Below are positions 35,267-44,462 of a DNA stretch of 64,000 bases, piece after piece. The stretch is taken from positions 6,017,001 to 6,081,000 of the forward strand of contig NZ_CP117709.1 in the NCBI RefSeq assembly GCF_028622875.1. The letters are read 5' to 3'. Origin of the DNA: Streptomyces sp. MMBL 11-1 (GTDB lineage: Bacteria > Actinomycetota > Actinomycetes > Streptomycetales > Streptomycetaceae). The notes under the pieces were generated by a model that worked only from the letters and a program-made list of their open reading frames with translations, made no database searches and was not told the origin of the DNA. The stretch's first letter is position 1; each line of letters starts with the position of its first letter. A program made the translations under genes and the position numbers.

Positions 35267-36361
35267 ATGAACACCACCACGAAGTACGCGGCGACCGCGC
35301 TCGCCGCCGCCCTCGGCGTCACCGTGCTCGCGGGCTGCGGCGACGACGGATCCGCCGGCTCCGGGGAGTCCAAGGGGCCGGCCTCCAAGACCGTGACCCT
35401 GGTCAGCCACGACTCCTTCAACGTCTCGGACAAGGTCCTGAAGGCGTTCACGAAGGAGACCGGCTACAAGGTCGAGATCCTCAAGAGCGGCGACGCCGGA
35501 GCCGCGCTCAACCAGGAGATCCTGACCAAGGGCTCCCCGCGCGGCGACGTCTTCTTCGGCGTCGACAACACCCTGCTCTCCCGCGCCCTCGACAACGGCC
35601 TGTTCACCGCGTACGAGGCCAAGGGGCTGGACACGGTCGCGGCGGAGACGCAGACGGACGAGAAGCGGCGGGTCACACCCGTCGACACCGGCGACATCTG
35701 CGTCAACTACGACAAGAAGTTCTTCGCCGACAAGAAGCTCGCGCCGCCGAAGACCTTCGAGGACCTGCTGAAGCCCGCGTACAAGAACCTCCTCGTCACC
35801 GAGAACGCCGCCAGCTCTTCGCCCGGTCTCGGATTCCTCCTCGGCACCATCGCCACCCAGGGCGAGGACGGCTACGAGGCGTACTGGAAGAAGCTGAAGG
35901 CCAACGGTGTCAAGGTCGTCGACGGCTGGGAGCAGGCGTACAACGAGGAGTTCTCCGGCTCCGCGGGCGGCAAGAAGGCCAAGGCCGACCGGCCGCTCGT
36001 CGTCTCCTACGCCTCCAGCCCGCCCGTCGAGGTGCTCTACGCCGACCCGCAGCCGAAGGAGGCACCCACCGGCGTCGCCACCGGCACCTGCTTCCGGCAG
36101 ACCGAGTACGCCGGGCTGCTGACCGGGGCGAAGAACGAGGCGGGCGGCAAGGCGCTGCTGGACTTCATGATCAGCAAGACGTTCCAGGAGGACATGCCGC
36201 TGAACATGTTCGTGAACCCGGTCGTGAAGGACGCGACCCTTCCCGAGCTGTTCATGAAGTTCGGCGAGAAGGTCGACACGCCTCCCACCGTCGCGCCCGA
36301 GAAGATCAGCGCCAACCGTGAGCAGTGGATCCAGTCGTGGCAGTCGCTGGTCCTGAAGTAG
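35267..36361 (+). CDS. thiB: Thiamine ABC transporter substrate-binding lipoprotein
   Basis: This 364-residue extracytoplasmic binding protein has a lipoprotein signal peptide with lipobox LAGC near residue 22. The mature part resembles ThiB and iron/sulfate-type binding proteins: VTLVSHDSFNVSDKVLKAFTK, then GDVFFGVDNTLLSRAL and VVSYASSPPVEVLY. The TPP riboswitch upstream decides for thiamine, or its phosphates or precursors, as ligand. The ATG has CCAGGAGGAA ahead. It heads thiBPQ and its end overlaps the thiP start. Confidence 0.93.
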   Translation: MNTTTKYAATALAAALGVTVLAGCGDDGSAGSGESKGPASKTVTLVSHDSFNVSDKVLKAFTKETGYKVEILKSGDAGAALNQEILTKGSPRGDVFFGVDNTLLSRALDNGLFTAYEAKGLDTVAAETQTDEKRRVTPVDTGDICVNYDKKFFADKKLAPPKTFEDLLKPAYKNLLVTENAASSSPGLGFLLGTIATQGEDGYEAYWKKLKANGVKVVDGWEQAYNEEFSGSAGGKKAKADRPLVVSYASSPPVEVLYADPQPKEAPTGVATGTCFRQTEYAGLLTGAKNEAGGKALLDFMISKTFQEDMPLNMFVNPVVKDATLPELFMKFGEKVDTPPTVAPEKISANREQWIQSWQSLVLK

Positions 36362-38067
36362 ACCCCGGGGCGAAGCCCGCCGAGGCCGCCCGGGCCCGGC
36401 GCGGGCCGGGGCGGCGCGGGGCCGCGGTGCGGCTCGGCCTGATGGTCGTGCCCGTCGCGTTCTTCGCGGTGTTCTTCGCCTATCCCGTGACCGCGATCGT
36501 CGGCCGCGGGCTCAAGGCGGGAGGCGACTGGCAGTTCGGGCGGCTCGGTGAGGTGCTGGCCCGCCCGGACATTCTCGACGTCCTCTGGTTCACCACCTGG
36601 CAGGCCCTCGCCTCGACCGCGCTCACGCTGCTGATCGCCCTCCCCGGGGCGTATGTCTTCGCCCGGTTCGACTTCCCCGGCAAGCAGCTGCTGCGGGCGG
36701 TCGTCACGGTGCCGTTCGTGCTGCCCACCGTCGTCGTCGGCACCGCGTTCCTGGCGCTGCTCGGGCGCGGCGGGCTCCTCGACGAGGCGTGGGGCGTCCG
36801 CCTCGACACCACCGTGTGGGCGATACTGCTGGCCCACGTCTTCTTCAACTACGCGGTGGTCGTGCGGACGGTCGGCGGGCTCTGGTCCCAGCTGGACCCC
36901 CGGCAGGAGGAGGCCGCCCGGGTCCTCGGCGCCGGACGGTTCGCCGCCTTCCGCCGGGTGACGCTCCCCGCGCTCGCCCCGGCGGTCGCCGCCGCCGCGC
37001 TGATGGTGTTCCTCTTCACCTTCACCTCCTTCGGCGTCGTACAGATCCTCGGCGGACCCGCGTACGCCACCCTGGAGGTGGAGGTCTACCGGCAGACCGC
37101 GCAGCTGCTGGACCTGCCGACGGCCGCCGTGCTGACCCTGGTGCAGTTCGCCGCGGTCGGCGGAATCCTCGCCGTGCACGCCGTGACCGTACGCCGCCGG
37201 GAGCGCGCGCTGAAGCTGGTCGACCCGGCCCGGACCTCCCGCCGCCCGCGCGGCGCCGGGCAGTGGACGCTGCTCGGCGGTGTCCTGCTCACCGCGCTGC
37301 TGCTGATCCTGCTGCCGCTCGGGGTCCTGGTGGAACGATCCTTCGATGGAGCCGACGGGACCGGTGGGTACGGCTTCGGCTACTACCGGGCCCTCCAGTC
37401 GGCCGGGTCCGGCGGCTCCTCCACCTTCCTGGTCCCGCCGCTGGAGGCCGTCGGCAACTCCCTGCGGTACGCGCTCGTCGCGACGCTCATCGCGCTCGTC
37501 GTCGGCGGGCTCGCGGCGGCCGCCCTGACCCGGCGGGCCGGGCCGCTGGTCCGCGGCTTCGACGCGCTGCTGATGCTGCCGCTCGGGGTGTCCGCCGTCA
37601 CCGTCGGCTTCGGCTTCCTGATCACCCTGGACGAGCCGCCGCTCGATCTGCGGACCTCCTGGATCCTGGTCCCGCTGGCCCAGGCGCTGGTCGGCGTCCC
37701 CTTCGTCGTACGGACCATGCTGCCCGTACTGCGTGCGGTCGACGACCGGCTGCGGGAGGCCGCCGCCGTGCTGGGAGCCTCCCCGCTGCGGGCCTGGCGG
37801 GAGGTCGATCTGCCGCTGGTGCGTCGGGCGGTGCTGGTCGCGGCGGGCTTCGCGTTCGCCGTCTCGCTCGGGGAGTTCGGCGCGACGGTGTTCATCGCGC
37901 GGCCCGACAACCCGACCCTGCCGGTCGCCGTCGCCCGCCTGCTGGGCCGGTCGGGGGAGCTCAACTACGGGCAGGCGATGGCCCTCAGCACGGTTCTGAT
38001 GCTGGTGTGCGCGGCGTCGCTGCTGCTCCTCGAACGTATCCGCACCGACCGATCCGGGGAGTTCTGA
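36325..38067 (+). CDS. thiP: Thiamine ABC transporter permease, two fused permease domains
   Basis: This 580-residue membrane protein has two binding-protein-dependent transport domains in tandem, about 12 membrane segments, as in ThiP and FbpB. The two EAA-type loops are visible as EEAARVLGAGRFAAFRRVTLP and REAAAVLGASPLRAWREVDLP. The start lies within the end of thiB: GTG at 36325 or at 36337 are both possible, so translation is coupled. The N-terminal 35 residues are polar. It transports the ligand delivered by ThiB, driven by ThiQ. Confidence 0.92.
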   Translation: MDPVVAVAGPEVDPGAKPAEAARARRGPGRRGAAVRLGLMVVPVAFFAVFFAYPVTAIVGRGLKAGGDWQFGRLGEVLARPDILDVLWFTTWQALASTALTLLIALPGAYVFARFDFPGKQLLRAVVTVPFVLPTVVVGTAFLALLGRGGLLDEAWGVRLDTTVWAILLAHVFFNYAVVVRTVGGLWSQLDPRQEEAARVLGAGRFAAFRRVTLPALAPAVAAAALMVFLFTFTSFGVVQILGGPAYATLEVEVYRQTAQLLDLPTAAVLTLVQFAAVGGILAVHAVTVRRRERALKLVDPARTSRRPRGAGQWTLLGGVLLTALLLILLPLGVLVERSFDGADGTGGYGFGYYRALQSAGSGGSSTFLVPPLEAVGNSLRYALVATLIALVVGGLAAAALTRRAGPLVRGFDALLMLPLGVSAVTVGFGFLITLDEPPLDLRTSWILVPLAQALVGVPFVVRTMLPVLRAVDDRLREAAAVLGASPLRAWREVDLPLVRRAVLVAAGFAFAVSLGEFGATVFIARPDNPTLPVAVARLLGRSGELNYGQAMALSTVLMLVCAASLLLLERIRTDRSGEF

Positions 38068-38072
38068 ACACC

Positions 38073-39095
38073 ATGCTGAGCTTGCAGTCAGCCACCGTAC
38101 GGTTCGGGAAGCGGGCGGCGCTGGACGCGGTGGACCTGGAGGTCGCCGACCACCGGATCGTCTGTCTGCTCGGTCCCAGCGGCAGCGGGAAGTCCACCCT
38201 GCTCCGGGCCGTGGCCGGGCTCCAGCCGATGGACGGCGGCCGGGTCCTGCTGGCCGGCCGGGACCAGAGCGGCGTCCCGGTGCACCGGCGCGGCCTCGGC
38301 CTGATGTTCCAGGACCACCAGCTCTTCCCGCACCGGGACGTCGGCGCCAACGTCGCCTTCGGGCTCCGGATGCACGGTGTCGGGAGGGCCGAGGCCGGGC
38401 ACCGGGTGCGGGAGCTGCTGGAGCTGGTCGGTCTGCCCGGGGCCGAACGCCGCGCGGTCGCCGCGCTGTCCGGCGGTGAGCAGCAGCGCGTCGCCCTGGC
38501 CCGCGCGCTGGCCCCGCGCCCGAAGCTCCTGATGCTGGACGAGCCGCTCGGCCAGCTCGACCGCAGCCTCCGCGAACGCCTCGTCGTCGAACTGCGCACC
38601 CTCTTCCAGGAGTTGGGCACCACCGTGCTGGCCGTCACGCACGACCAGGGCGAGGCGTTCGCGCTCGCCGACCGGGTCGTCGTGATGCGGGACGGCCGGA
38701 TCGCGCAGGAAGGCAGCCCGCTGGACGTCTGGCAGCGCCCCGCCTCGGCGTTCGTCGCCCGGTTCCTCGGCTTCGACAACGTCACCCCGGCGACCGTGAC
38801 CGGCCCGGCCGCCGCCACCGCCTGGGGCAAGGTCCCGGTGCCCGAGGGTTCCCCGCAGGGCGAGGTGGATCTGCTGGTCCGGCCCGCCGGGGTCCTGATC
38901 GGCGCTCCCGAGGACGGCCTGCGCTGCACGGTCGGCGTCCGCACCTTCCGGGGGAACCACGTGACCGTACGCCTGACGCCCGGGAACGCGCCGGTGCTGG
39001 AGGCCGAATGCGCCCTGCGGGACACCCCCGACGAGGGCGCGGTCGTGGGCGTCCGCTTCGACGCCGCGGAGACGGTGGTGCTGGCGGCGGAGTGA
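38073..39095 (+). CDS. thiQ: Thiamine ABC transporter ATP-binding protein
   Basis: The 340-residue ATPase has Walker A GPSGSGKST, the Q-loop MFQDHQLFPHRDV, signature LSGGEQQRVALARAL, Walker B LLMLDEPL and the switch histidine in VTHDQGEA. A C-terminal extension of about 110 residues forms a TOBE-like regulatory domain, longer than enteric ThiQ. It starts five bases after thiP. It converges on the response regulator gene, and a 38-bp duplication lies between them. Confidence 0.92.
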   Translation: MLSLQSATVRFGKRAALDAVDLEVADHRIVCLLGPSGSGKSTLLRAVAGLQPMDGGRVLLAGRDQSGVPVHRRGLGLMFQDHQLFPHRDVGANVAFGLRMHGVGRAEAGHRVRELLELVGLPGAERRAVAALSGGEQQRVALARALAPRPKLLMLDEPLGQLDRSLRERLVVELRTLFQELGTTVLAVTHDQGEAFALADRVVVMRDGRIAQEGSPLDVWQRPASAFVARFLGFDNVTPATVTGPAAATAWGKVPVPEGSPQGEVDLLVRPAGVLIGAPEDGLRCTVGVRTFRGNHVTVRLTPGNAPVLEAECALRDTPDEGAVVGVRFDAAETVVLAAE

Positions 39096-39102
39096 GGGGG
39101 GG

Positions 39103-39179
39103 GCGAGCGGTTGGTGCCGCCGCGTCACGGCTGAGGCGGGGCGAGCGGTCGCCGCCGCCTCCGCGTCACGGCTGCGGCG
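39103..39179. repeat. Direct duplication of about 38 bp at the end of the response regulator gene
   Basis: Both copies begin GCGAGCGGT and share CCGCGTCACGGCTG. The copy at 39141 includes the stop codon and last codons of the response regulator; the copy at 39103 is outside the gene. It looks like a local tandem duplication. Confidence 0.7.
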
Positions 39180-39831
39180 TTCCCGCCACCACCAGCCCCC
39201 GTTCGTACGCCAGGATCACCGCCTGCGCCCGGTCCCGCAGCCCCATCTTCGCGAACAGCCGGTTGATGTGGGTCTTCACCGTGTGGTCGGTGATGGTCAG
39301 CCGGTCGGCGATGTCCGCGTTGGACAGGCCCCGCGCGATCAGGACGAGCACCTCCGCCTCGCGCGCGGTCAGCCCGTCGACCGAGCGCGGCGGGGGAGCG
39401 CTGACCCGCTGCCGGGTGAACTCCGCGATGAGCCGGCCGGTGATCTCGGGAGCCAGCAGGGCGTGACCGTCCGCCACCACCCGTACCGCGTGCAGCAGTT
39501 CGGGGAAGGTCGCGTCCTTGAGCAGGAAGCCGCTGGCTCCCGCGGTCAGGGCGTCGTACACGTACGCGTCCAGACCGAACGTCGTCAGCATCAGCGCCCT
39601 GGTCGCGCCGTTCGACGCCTCGACGATGCCGCGTGCCGCGTCGATGCCGCTGAGCTTGGGCATCCGTATGTCCAACAGGGCCACGTCGGGCCGTAGTTCG
39701 GCCGCCCTGAGTACGGCCTGCTCGCCGTCCTCCGCCTCTCCGACCACCTCGATGTCCTCCTGGGTGTTCAGCAGACCGGAGAAAGCCGTCCGCACGACCG
39801 CCTGGTCGTCGGCCACCAGCCCCCGGATCAC
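39166..39831 (-). CDS. NarL/LuxR-type response regulator
   Basis: This 221-residue protein has a receiver domain, with acidic pocket in VADDQ, phosphorylatable Asp in VALLDIRMP and Lys in FLLKDAT. A LuxR-type helix-turn-helix follows (LTAREAEVLVLIARGLSNADIADRL, split by its turn, then TVKTHINRLFAKMGL). The GTG start overlaps the kinase stop (GTGA); a second GTG lies one codon earlier. It forms a two-component system with the upstream kinase. Its targets are unknown; the divergent GT87-like gene and the ABC exporter nearby are candidates by position. Confidence 0.93.
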   Translation of the reverse strand: MIRGLVADDQAVVRTAFSGLLNTQEDIEVVGEAEDGEQAVLRAAELRPDVALLDIRMPKLSGIDAARGIVEASNGATRALMLTTFGLDAYVYDALTAGASGFLLKDATFPELLHAVRVVADGHALLAPEITGRLIAEFTRQRVSAPPPRSVDGLTAREAEVLVLIARGLSNADIADRLTITDHTVKTHINRLFAKMGLRDRAQAVILAYERGLVVAGTPQP

Positions 39832-41111
39832 CACGGCAGCTCCGCCTCCACGAGAAAGCCGCCGGCCGGGCCCCGGCCGGTGGTGAGGCCCCCGCCGAGC
39901 AGGGCGGCCCGTTCGGCCATGCCCGCCAGCCCGTGCCCCGGCCGCCCGGAGCCGCCGGAGGGACCGGGCCCCGGCCCGTCGTCGCTCGCGCGGACCGTCA
40001 ACAGGCCCGGACGGTAGTGGAGTTCCACCACCGTGTGCGCGCCCGGGGCGTGCCGCCGGGCGTTCGTCAGCGCCTCCTGGACGATGCGGTACGCCGACAG
40101 CTCCCAGGAGGCGGGCAGCGGCGTCCGCTCGCCGGTGACGTGCAGTTCGGCCGCGCCGCCCACCGCCCGGTGCTGATCGAGGAGGTCGTCGAGACCCGCC
40201 AGCGAAGGCTGCGGGGCGGTGAGCGGGGCCGTCGCGGTGTCGTCGCCCGTCCGCAGCACCCCGAGCAGCCGCCGCAGCTCCGCCATCGAGGACCTCGCGG
40301 TGCCCGCGATCTCCTGGAAGGCGTCCCGTGCCGGGGGCGAGAGGTCCGGGGTCGTGTACGTGGCGCTCTCGGCACGCACCGCGATCACCGATACCGAGTG
40401 CGCGATCACATCGTGCAACTCCCGGGCGATCGCGGCCCGTTCCGTTTCGGCGGCCTGCCGCCGCTCCATCGCCAGCAGCCGGGACTGCGCGGCGGCCCGG
40501 GTGTGCCGGGCCTCCTCGCGCGCCCGCACCGCGTCGCCCGTGCTCACCGCGCCCAGGATCATCACCGTCAGCACCAGCGTCTCGGCGTACAGCCCCAGGC
40601 TGAACCGGTCGGTGCCCTGGAGCGCGGGCAGCCCGGGGGAGCCGTCCCGGGCCCACCGGTCGATGTGCACCAGATTGACGGCCAGCGCGGCCAGCGAACC
40701 GGCCAGGACGAGCACGGCCGGATGCTGCACCCGGTGCCGCCCGAGCGTGTAGCAGCCGATCAGGGCGCCGGCGATGGTGGCGTACGCCATGTTGCCGTCG
40801 GTCGCGAAGCTGAGGAGGGCCGCGCCCACGGTCAGGAACCCCACGGCGGGCCGCGTCGCCCGCAGCGCCAGCGAGGCCGTGCAGACCAGCACCCCGAAGG
40901 CGGTGATCGACGAACCCGGTACGACGGCCAGCTCCACGACCGCGAAGAGCGTCAGCCCGGCTCCGGTCAGCCAGGCGTACGCGGGCTCCGCCGTCCAGTG
41001 CCGCAGCCGTCGCCGGATGCCCCGGCCCGACGGCAGGACGCCGACGCCGGTAGTGGCGGTGGCGTGGGCGGTGGCTGTGGCGGGGCGGTCCGGCGGGACG
41101 GTACGCGTCAT
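39828..41111 (-). CDS. Two-component sensor histidine kinase (HisKA_3 type)
   Basis: The 427-residue membrane kinase has about five or six hydrophobic segments between residues 45 and 200. A coiled segment and the dimerisation box with the phospho-acceptor histidine follow (ERAAIARELHDVIAHSVSV). The ATPase domain has SAYRIVQEALTNARRHA and GHGLAGMAERAALLGG. No large external sensor domain is present, so the signal is probably sensed in or near the membrane. The ATG chosen lacks a clear ribosome binding site; other in-frame starts lie further upstream. It is co-translated with the regulator and divergent from the GT87-like gene. Confidence 0.92.
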   Translation of the reverse strand: MTRTVPPDRPATATAHATATTGVGVLPSGRGIRRRLRHWTAEPAYAWLTGAGLTLFAVVELAVVPGSSITAFGVLVCTASLALRATRPAVGFLTVGAALLSFATDGNMAYATIAGALIGCYTLGRHRVQHPAVLVLAGSLAALAVNLVHIDRWARDGSPGLPALQGTDRFSLGLYAETLVLTVMILGAVSTGDAVRAREEARHTRAAAQSRLLAMERRQAAETERAAIARELHDVIAHSVSVIAVRAESATYTTPDLSPPARDAFQEIAGTARSSMAELRRLLGVLRTGDDTATAPLTAPQPSLAGLDDLLDQHRAVGGAAELHVTGERTPLPASWELSAYRIVQEALTNARRHAPGAHTVVELHYRPGLLTVRASDDGPGPGPSGGSGRPGHGLAGMAERAALLGGGLTTGRGPAGGFLVEAELPW

Positions 41112-41252
41112 ACGCAGATTCTTTGTCACCGGTGGGGCCGACGCATCGGAGCAGGGGTGGAATGCGCGGTGCCGTCTCATGCCACGGGTTGACCTCAAGG
41201 ACCGGACGGTGGTGTGACGTTCCGTGAACGGCCCGTTCCTAGCCTCGGACGC

Positions 41253-42575
41253 ATGGCCACTTTCGCGCTCCCCACCCCTTCCGACCTGCACCGGGACCGT
41301 CCCGCGCTGCCCGGTGACGCGGCCTGGTGGGCGTTCTGCGCGGCCACCGCTCTGGCGCTCGCGGCCTTTTCCTCGCTCGGCCCGCACCGGGTCTGGGGAG
41401 CCGCCGCCGCTCTTGGCTATGTGGCCGCCGCGGTGCTCGCGGCTCGCGGGCGGAGCCCTCGTACGGCCGGAGCGGTCGCCGTCACCGGCGCGGTACTGCT
41501 GCCCCTGCTGGTGCTTCTCGCCGTGGACCGGGCGCAGTTGGAGGTCGACGTCGTCGCCCGCTCGGCCGGGCTCCTGCTCTCGGAGGGGACGCCCTACCTC
41601 GAACGGCCCTTCACGCCCGAGGACTTCAACCCGTACCTCCCGGGCATGGCGGCCTTCGGGATCCCGGAGGCGGTGGCCGGGCCCGGGTCGCTCACCGACC
41701 CGCGGCTGTGGATGGGCGCCGCCTTCCTCGGCGCGTTCGCCCTCGCCCTGCCGGCGGGGGCCCGCCGCGAGGCGGCTCGGTGGCTCGCCGCGTGCCCGCT
41801 GGTGGCGCTCCCGCTCGCGGTCGGCGGTGTCGATCTGCCGGTGGCGGGGCTGATGTGCCTGGGGCTGGCCGGGGCGGGGCAGGGGCGGCCGGGCCGGGCC
41901 GGGCTGGCGCTCGGTCTGGCCGCCGCGCTCAAGTGGACCGCGTGGCCGGCGGTGCCGGTGGCCCTCGCCCTGCTCGCCACGGGCTGTGGAGGCGAGGGCC
42001 GGCGGGAGAGCCGGGCCGCCCGCGGAGACGCCGGCCGGAGGGGGAGCCGCGAAGCCCTCGAAGACGCCGGCCGGCGGGGGAGGCGGGCCGCCGCCCTGTG
42101 CTGCGGGCTCGTCGCCCTGCTCACCGCCGCCGCGCTCGTCCTGCCCGCCGCACTGCGCGACCCGGGAGCCTTCCGGAGCCATGTCGTCGACTTCCCCCTC
42201 GGGCTCACGGGAGCGGTCTCGTCCGCCGCGAGCCCGCTCCCCGGCCATCTGCTCGCCACCCACGTCCCCGGCGGCCGGACCCTGGCCCTGCTGCTGCTCG
42301 GGGTGAGCGCCCTGCTCCTCGCCGTCTCCCTGCTCGTGCGGCCCCCGGGGAAGCCGTCGGCCGCCGCCGCGCGGCTCGCGCTCGGACTGCTCCTGGCCAT
42401 CGCGTTCATGCCCGCGAGCCGGTTCGGCTATCTGGTGCACCCGCTGGTCCTCGCGGCCTGGGCCCTCGCCCGGCAGCCGCCCGCCCACCCCCACCGCATA
42501 CGAGAACGGGTGCGCGTCCTCGTCATCGACCCCGTACGCGCACGCGTACGCCGACGGAAGCAGGTCTCCCGATGA
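41253..42575 (+). CDS. Polytopic membrane protein, GT87/DUF2029-like
   Basis: This 440-residue protein has about ten hydrophobic segments. The extracytoplasmic stretch YLERPFTPEDFNPYLPGMAAFG resembles GT87 mannosyltransferase-like (DUF2029) proteins, which use polyprenyl-linked sugar donors outside the membrane. Substrate and activity are unknown. A cytoplasmic loop (about residues 247-280) is built from imperfect repeats (SRAARGDAGRRG, SREALEDAGRRG) and looks like a recent expansion. The ATG follows AGCCTCGGACGC, a weak ribosome binding site. It is divergent from the two-component genes. Confidence 0.65.
   Translation: MATFALPTPSDLHRDRPALPGDAAWWAFCAATALALAAFSSLGPHRVWGAAAALGYVAAAVLAARGRSPRTAGAVAVTGAVLLPLLVLLAVDRAQLEVDVVARSAGLLLSEGTPYLERPFTPEDFNPYLPGMAAFGIPEAVAGPGSLTDPRLWMGAAFLGAFALALPAGARREAARWLAACPLVALPLAVGGVDLPVAGLMCLGLAGAGQGRPGRAGLALGLAAALKWTAWPAVPVALALLATGCGGEGRRESRAARGDAGRRGSREALEDAGRRGRRAAALCCGLVALLTAAALVLPAALRDPGAFRSHVVDFPLGLTGAVSSAASPLPGHLLATHVPGGRTLALLLLGVSALLLAVSLLVRPPGKPSAAAARLALGLLLAIAFMPASRFGYLVHPLVLAAWALARQPPAHPHRIRERVRVLVIDPVRARVRRRKQVSR
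41991..42093. repeat. Imperfect 33-36 bp repeats inside the GT87-like gene
   Basis: Three units share AGACGCCGGCCGG-n-GGGGGAG or a decayed form of it. They encode an Arg/Gly/Ala loop between two membrane segments. The unit lengths are multiples of three, so copy changes would keep the frame. Confidence 0.6.
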
Positions 42576-42797
42576 CGTGACGTGCCTCCGCACCCTCGTG
42601 GTGCCCAACGACTTCCCGCCACGCCCAGTCGGCATCGAGACCGAGGGTGGGAGGGGGGCGTACGACACCCTCGCGGGACCGCCGGGCCCCTGACCGGCGT
42701 GGCACGGGGGCGGCGAGCCGGGCAAGCTGGAGGCGGACAATCCCGCGGCCTCCGATCCGGCCCCGCGGGACGGCCGGATCGGACAAGGACCGTGATC

Positions 42798-43253
42798 ATG
42801 ACCGGTGGCACCCGCGAGGGCATCGACCTCACCCGCGTCCTGCACGCTCCTCAGCAGCGGGTCTTCGCCGCGTGGACCTCACCGGAGGACTTCGCCGCCT
42901 GGTACGGGGGCGAGGCGGACGTCCCCCTGGACCGGGTGGCCATGGACGTGCGGCCCGGCGGCACGTGGAGTCTGGTCATCATGATGCCGGGCGTGGAGAT
43001 GCCCTTCCACGGGGTCTACCGCGAGGTGAGCGAGCCCGACGGGCTGGTCTTCACGCTTCTGGACGGCTCCGCGCCCGAGGACGCCGAGGGCGAGATCGTC
43101 ACCGTCACCTTCAGCGACCTCGGAGACGGGACCACCGAGCTGGCCTTCCAGCAGCGCGGCGGCAACCTGACCCCCGAGCAGTACGCGGCGGCGGAGGACG
43201 GCTGGGAGGCCTTCTTCGACGCCTTGGCCGCCCGGCTCGCCACCCATCCCTGA
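42798..43253 (+). CDS. SRPBCC/AHSA1 domain protein
   Basis: This 151-residue protein consists of one START-like (activator of Hsp90 ATPase homologue 1) domain: VLHAPQQRVFAAWTSPEDFAAWYGG, then MDVRPGGTWSLVI and the C-terminal helix EDGWEAFFDALAARL. Such proteins bind small hydrophobic ligands in a deep cavity; the bacterial role is mostly unknown. Both ATG and a GTG two codons earlier could start it; the ATG has AAGGA at proper distance. It is convergent with the ABC permease gene and stands alone. Confidence 0.85.
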   Translation: MTGGTREGIDLTRVLHAPQQRVFAAWTSPEDFAAWYGGEADVPLDRVAMDVRPGGTWSLVIMMPGVEMPFHGVYREVSEPDGLVFTLLDGSAPEDAEGEIVTVTFSDLGDGTTELAFQQRGGNLTPEQYAAAEDGWEAFFDALAARLATHP

Positions 43254-43301
43254 GCCCGCCCAGGGCGCCGTCTCCCTGCCTCCGCGCAGCACTCCCGGGG
43301 T

Positions 43302-44462
43302 TCACTTCGTCAGCGGAAGCGCCGCCAACTGCGCGATCACCCAGGTCAGCGGGGCGAACAGGGCCAGCAGCGCGCCAGCCCGCAGCGCCGTCGCCCGGCG
43401 CAGCGTGGCGGCCGGAGCGCCCATCCTGAGCAGCGCCTCGACCGTGTGGGCGCGGGCGTGCTTGGCCTCCAGCGCCGAGGTCAGCAGCGTCGCCGTGGTA
43501 CAGCCGAGGACCAGCGCCGCGCCGAGCGCGGTGAGCGGGCCGTACGGGCGCTCGTCGCCCCCGTACAGCGCCGAAGCGGCGATCGCCGCTGACAGCACCG
43601 CGCAGACGACCCCGAGCGGGCGGCCGATCCGGCGCGCCTCGTCCATCAGGACCCGCCCCGCCAGCAGCCGTACGGCCCCGGGGCGCACCGCCTGCAGCGC
43701 CCGCCCGCACAGATGGGTCAGGCTCGGTCCTGCCATCGCCAGGCCGGCCGCGGTCAGCGTCCACCCGATCAGCACCGCCACCGGGGTGGAGTCGTACCGT
43801 CCGGGCAGCGGGAACGCGCTCCCGGTCGCACCCCGGGAGGCGACCGCCTCGACGGCGAGCCCGGCGGCCACCAGCGCGACGCCCCAGGGAAGCCCGGCCG
43901 GGGCCGGGGCGGGCTCGGGCAGCTCCTCGGAGCCGAAGGAGTCCCGGGCCGGGTCGGGCCGCGTCCGCAGCGCCAGCGCGCTCGCCGTCGACGCGGCCAC
44001 CGGTACGAGCGCCAGCAGCATCAGCGCGGCGGCCAGGGGCAGCGGGCTGCCCGCGCCGAGGAACTCCGCGGCGCCCCCGTCGAACGGCATTCCGGTGAGA
44101 TCGCCGCGCAGGTGCAGGAAGAAGAGCAGAGCCACCACGGAGCCGAGCGTGGTGGAGACGGCTGTGGAAACCGCGGCCAGCGCGGACAGCCGGACCGGGC
44201 CGAGACCGAGGGAGGAGAGGCCCGGCCGGGGCCGGGTGCTCGGGTCGGTCCGGGCCACCGCCACGGCGAGCTGCACGGTCGCGGCCAGCGGGACGAAGCA
44301 CCACAGCAGCCGCAGCACCGAACCGGCGGACGCGGGGTGCGCGGCGGCGTACCCGAGGGCGCACAGGAGGAGGAATCCGACGCCGGCCGACGCGGCGGCC
44401 ACCAGCAGCCGCCGGACCAGGACGAGGGGATGCGAACCGCGGGCTAGACGGAGAGCGAGCAC
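43302..44462 (-). CDS. ABC exporter permease-like membrane protein
   Basis: This 386-residue protein has about eight hydrophobic segments and a layout reminiscent of one FtsX-like half transporter, but without a clear conserved motif. It begins with a basic cytoplasmic end (LALRLARGSHPLVLVRRLL) and finishes in two hydrophobic helices. The GTG start lies 19 bases inside the end of the ATPase gene, so the two are translationally coupled and probably form one transporter. Substrate is unknown. The position next to a two-component system suggests, but does not show, a detoxification role. Confidence 0.7.
   Translation of the reverse strand: MLALRLARGSHPLVLVRRLLVAAASAGVGFLLLCALGYAAAHPASAGSVLRLLWCFVPLAATVQLAVAVARTDPSTRPRPGLSSLGLGPVRLSALAAVSTAVSTTLGSVVALLFFLHLRGDLTGMPFDGGAAEFLGAGSPLPLAAALMLLALVPVAASTASALALRTRPDPARDSFGSEELPEPAPAPAGLPWGVALVAAGLAVEAVASRGATGSAFPLPGRYDSTPVAVLIGWTLTAAGLAMAGPSLTHLCGRALQAVRPGAVRLLAGRVLMDEARRIGRPLGVVCAVLSAAIAASALYGGDERPYGPLTALGAALVLGCTTATLLTSALEAKHARAHTVEALLRMGAPAATLRRATALRAGALLALFAPLTWVIAQLAALPLTK

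Noticed and set aside
36427..36447. Later start for thiP at an internal GTG
   Set aside because: It would remove the polar leader but lacks a ribosome binding site, while the earlier GTGs overlap thiB as expected for a coupled operon.
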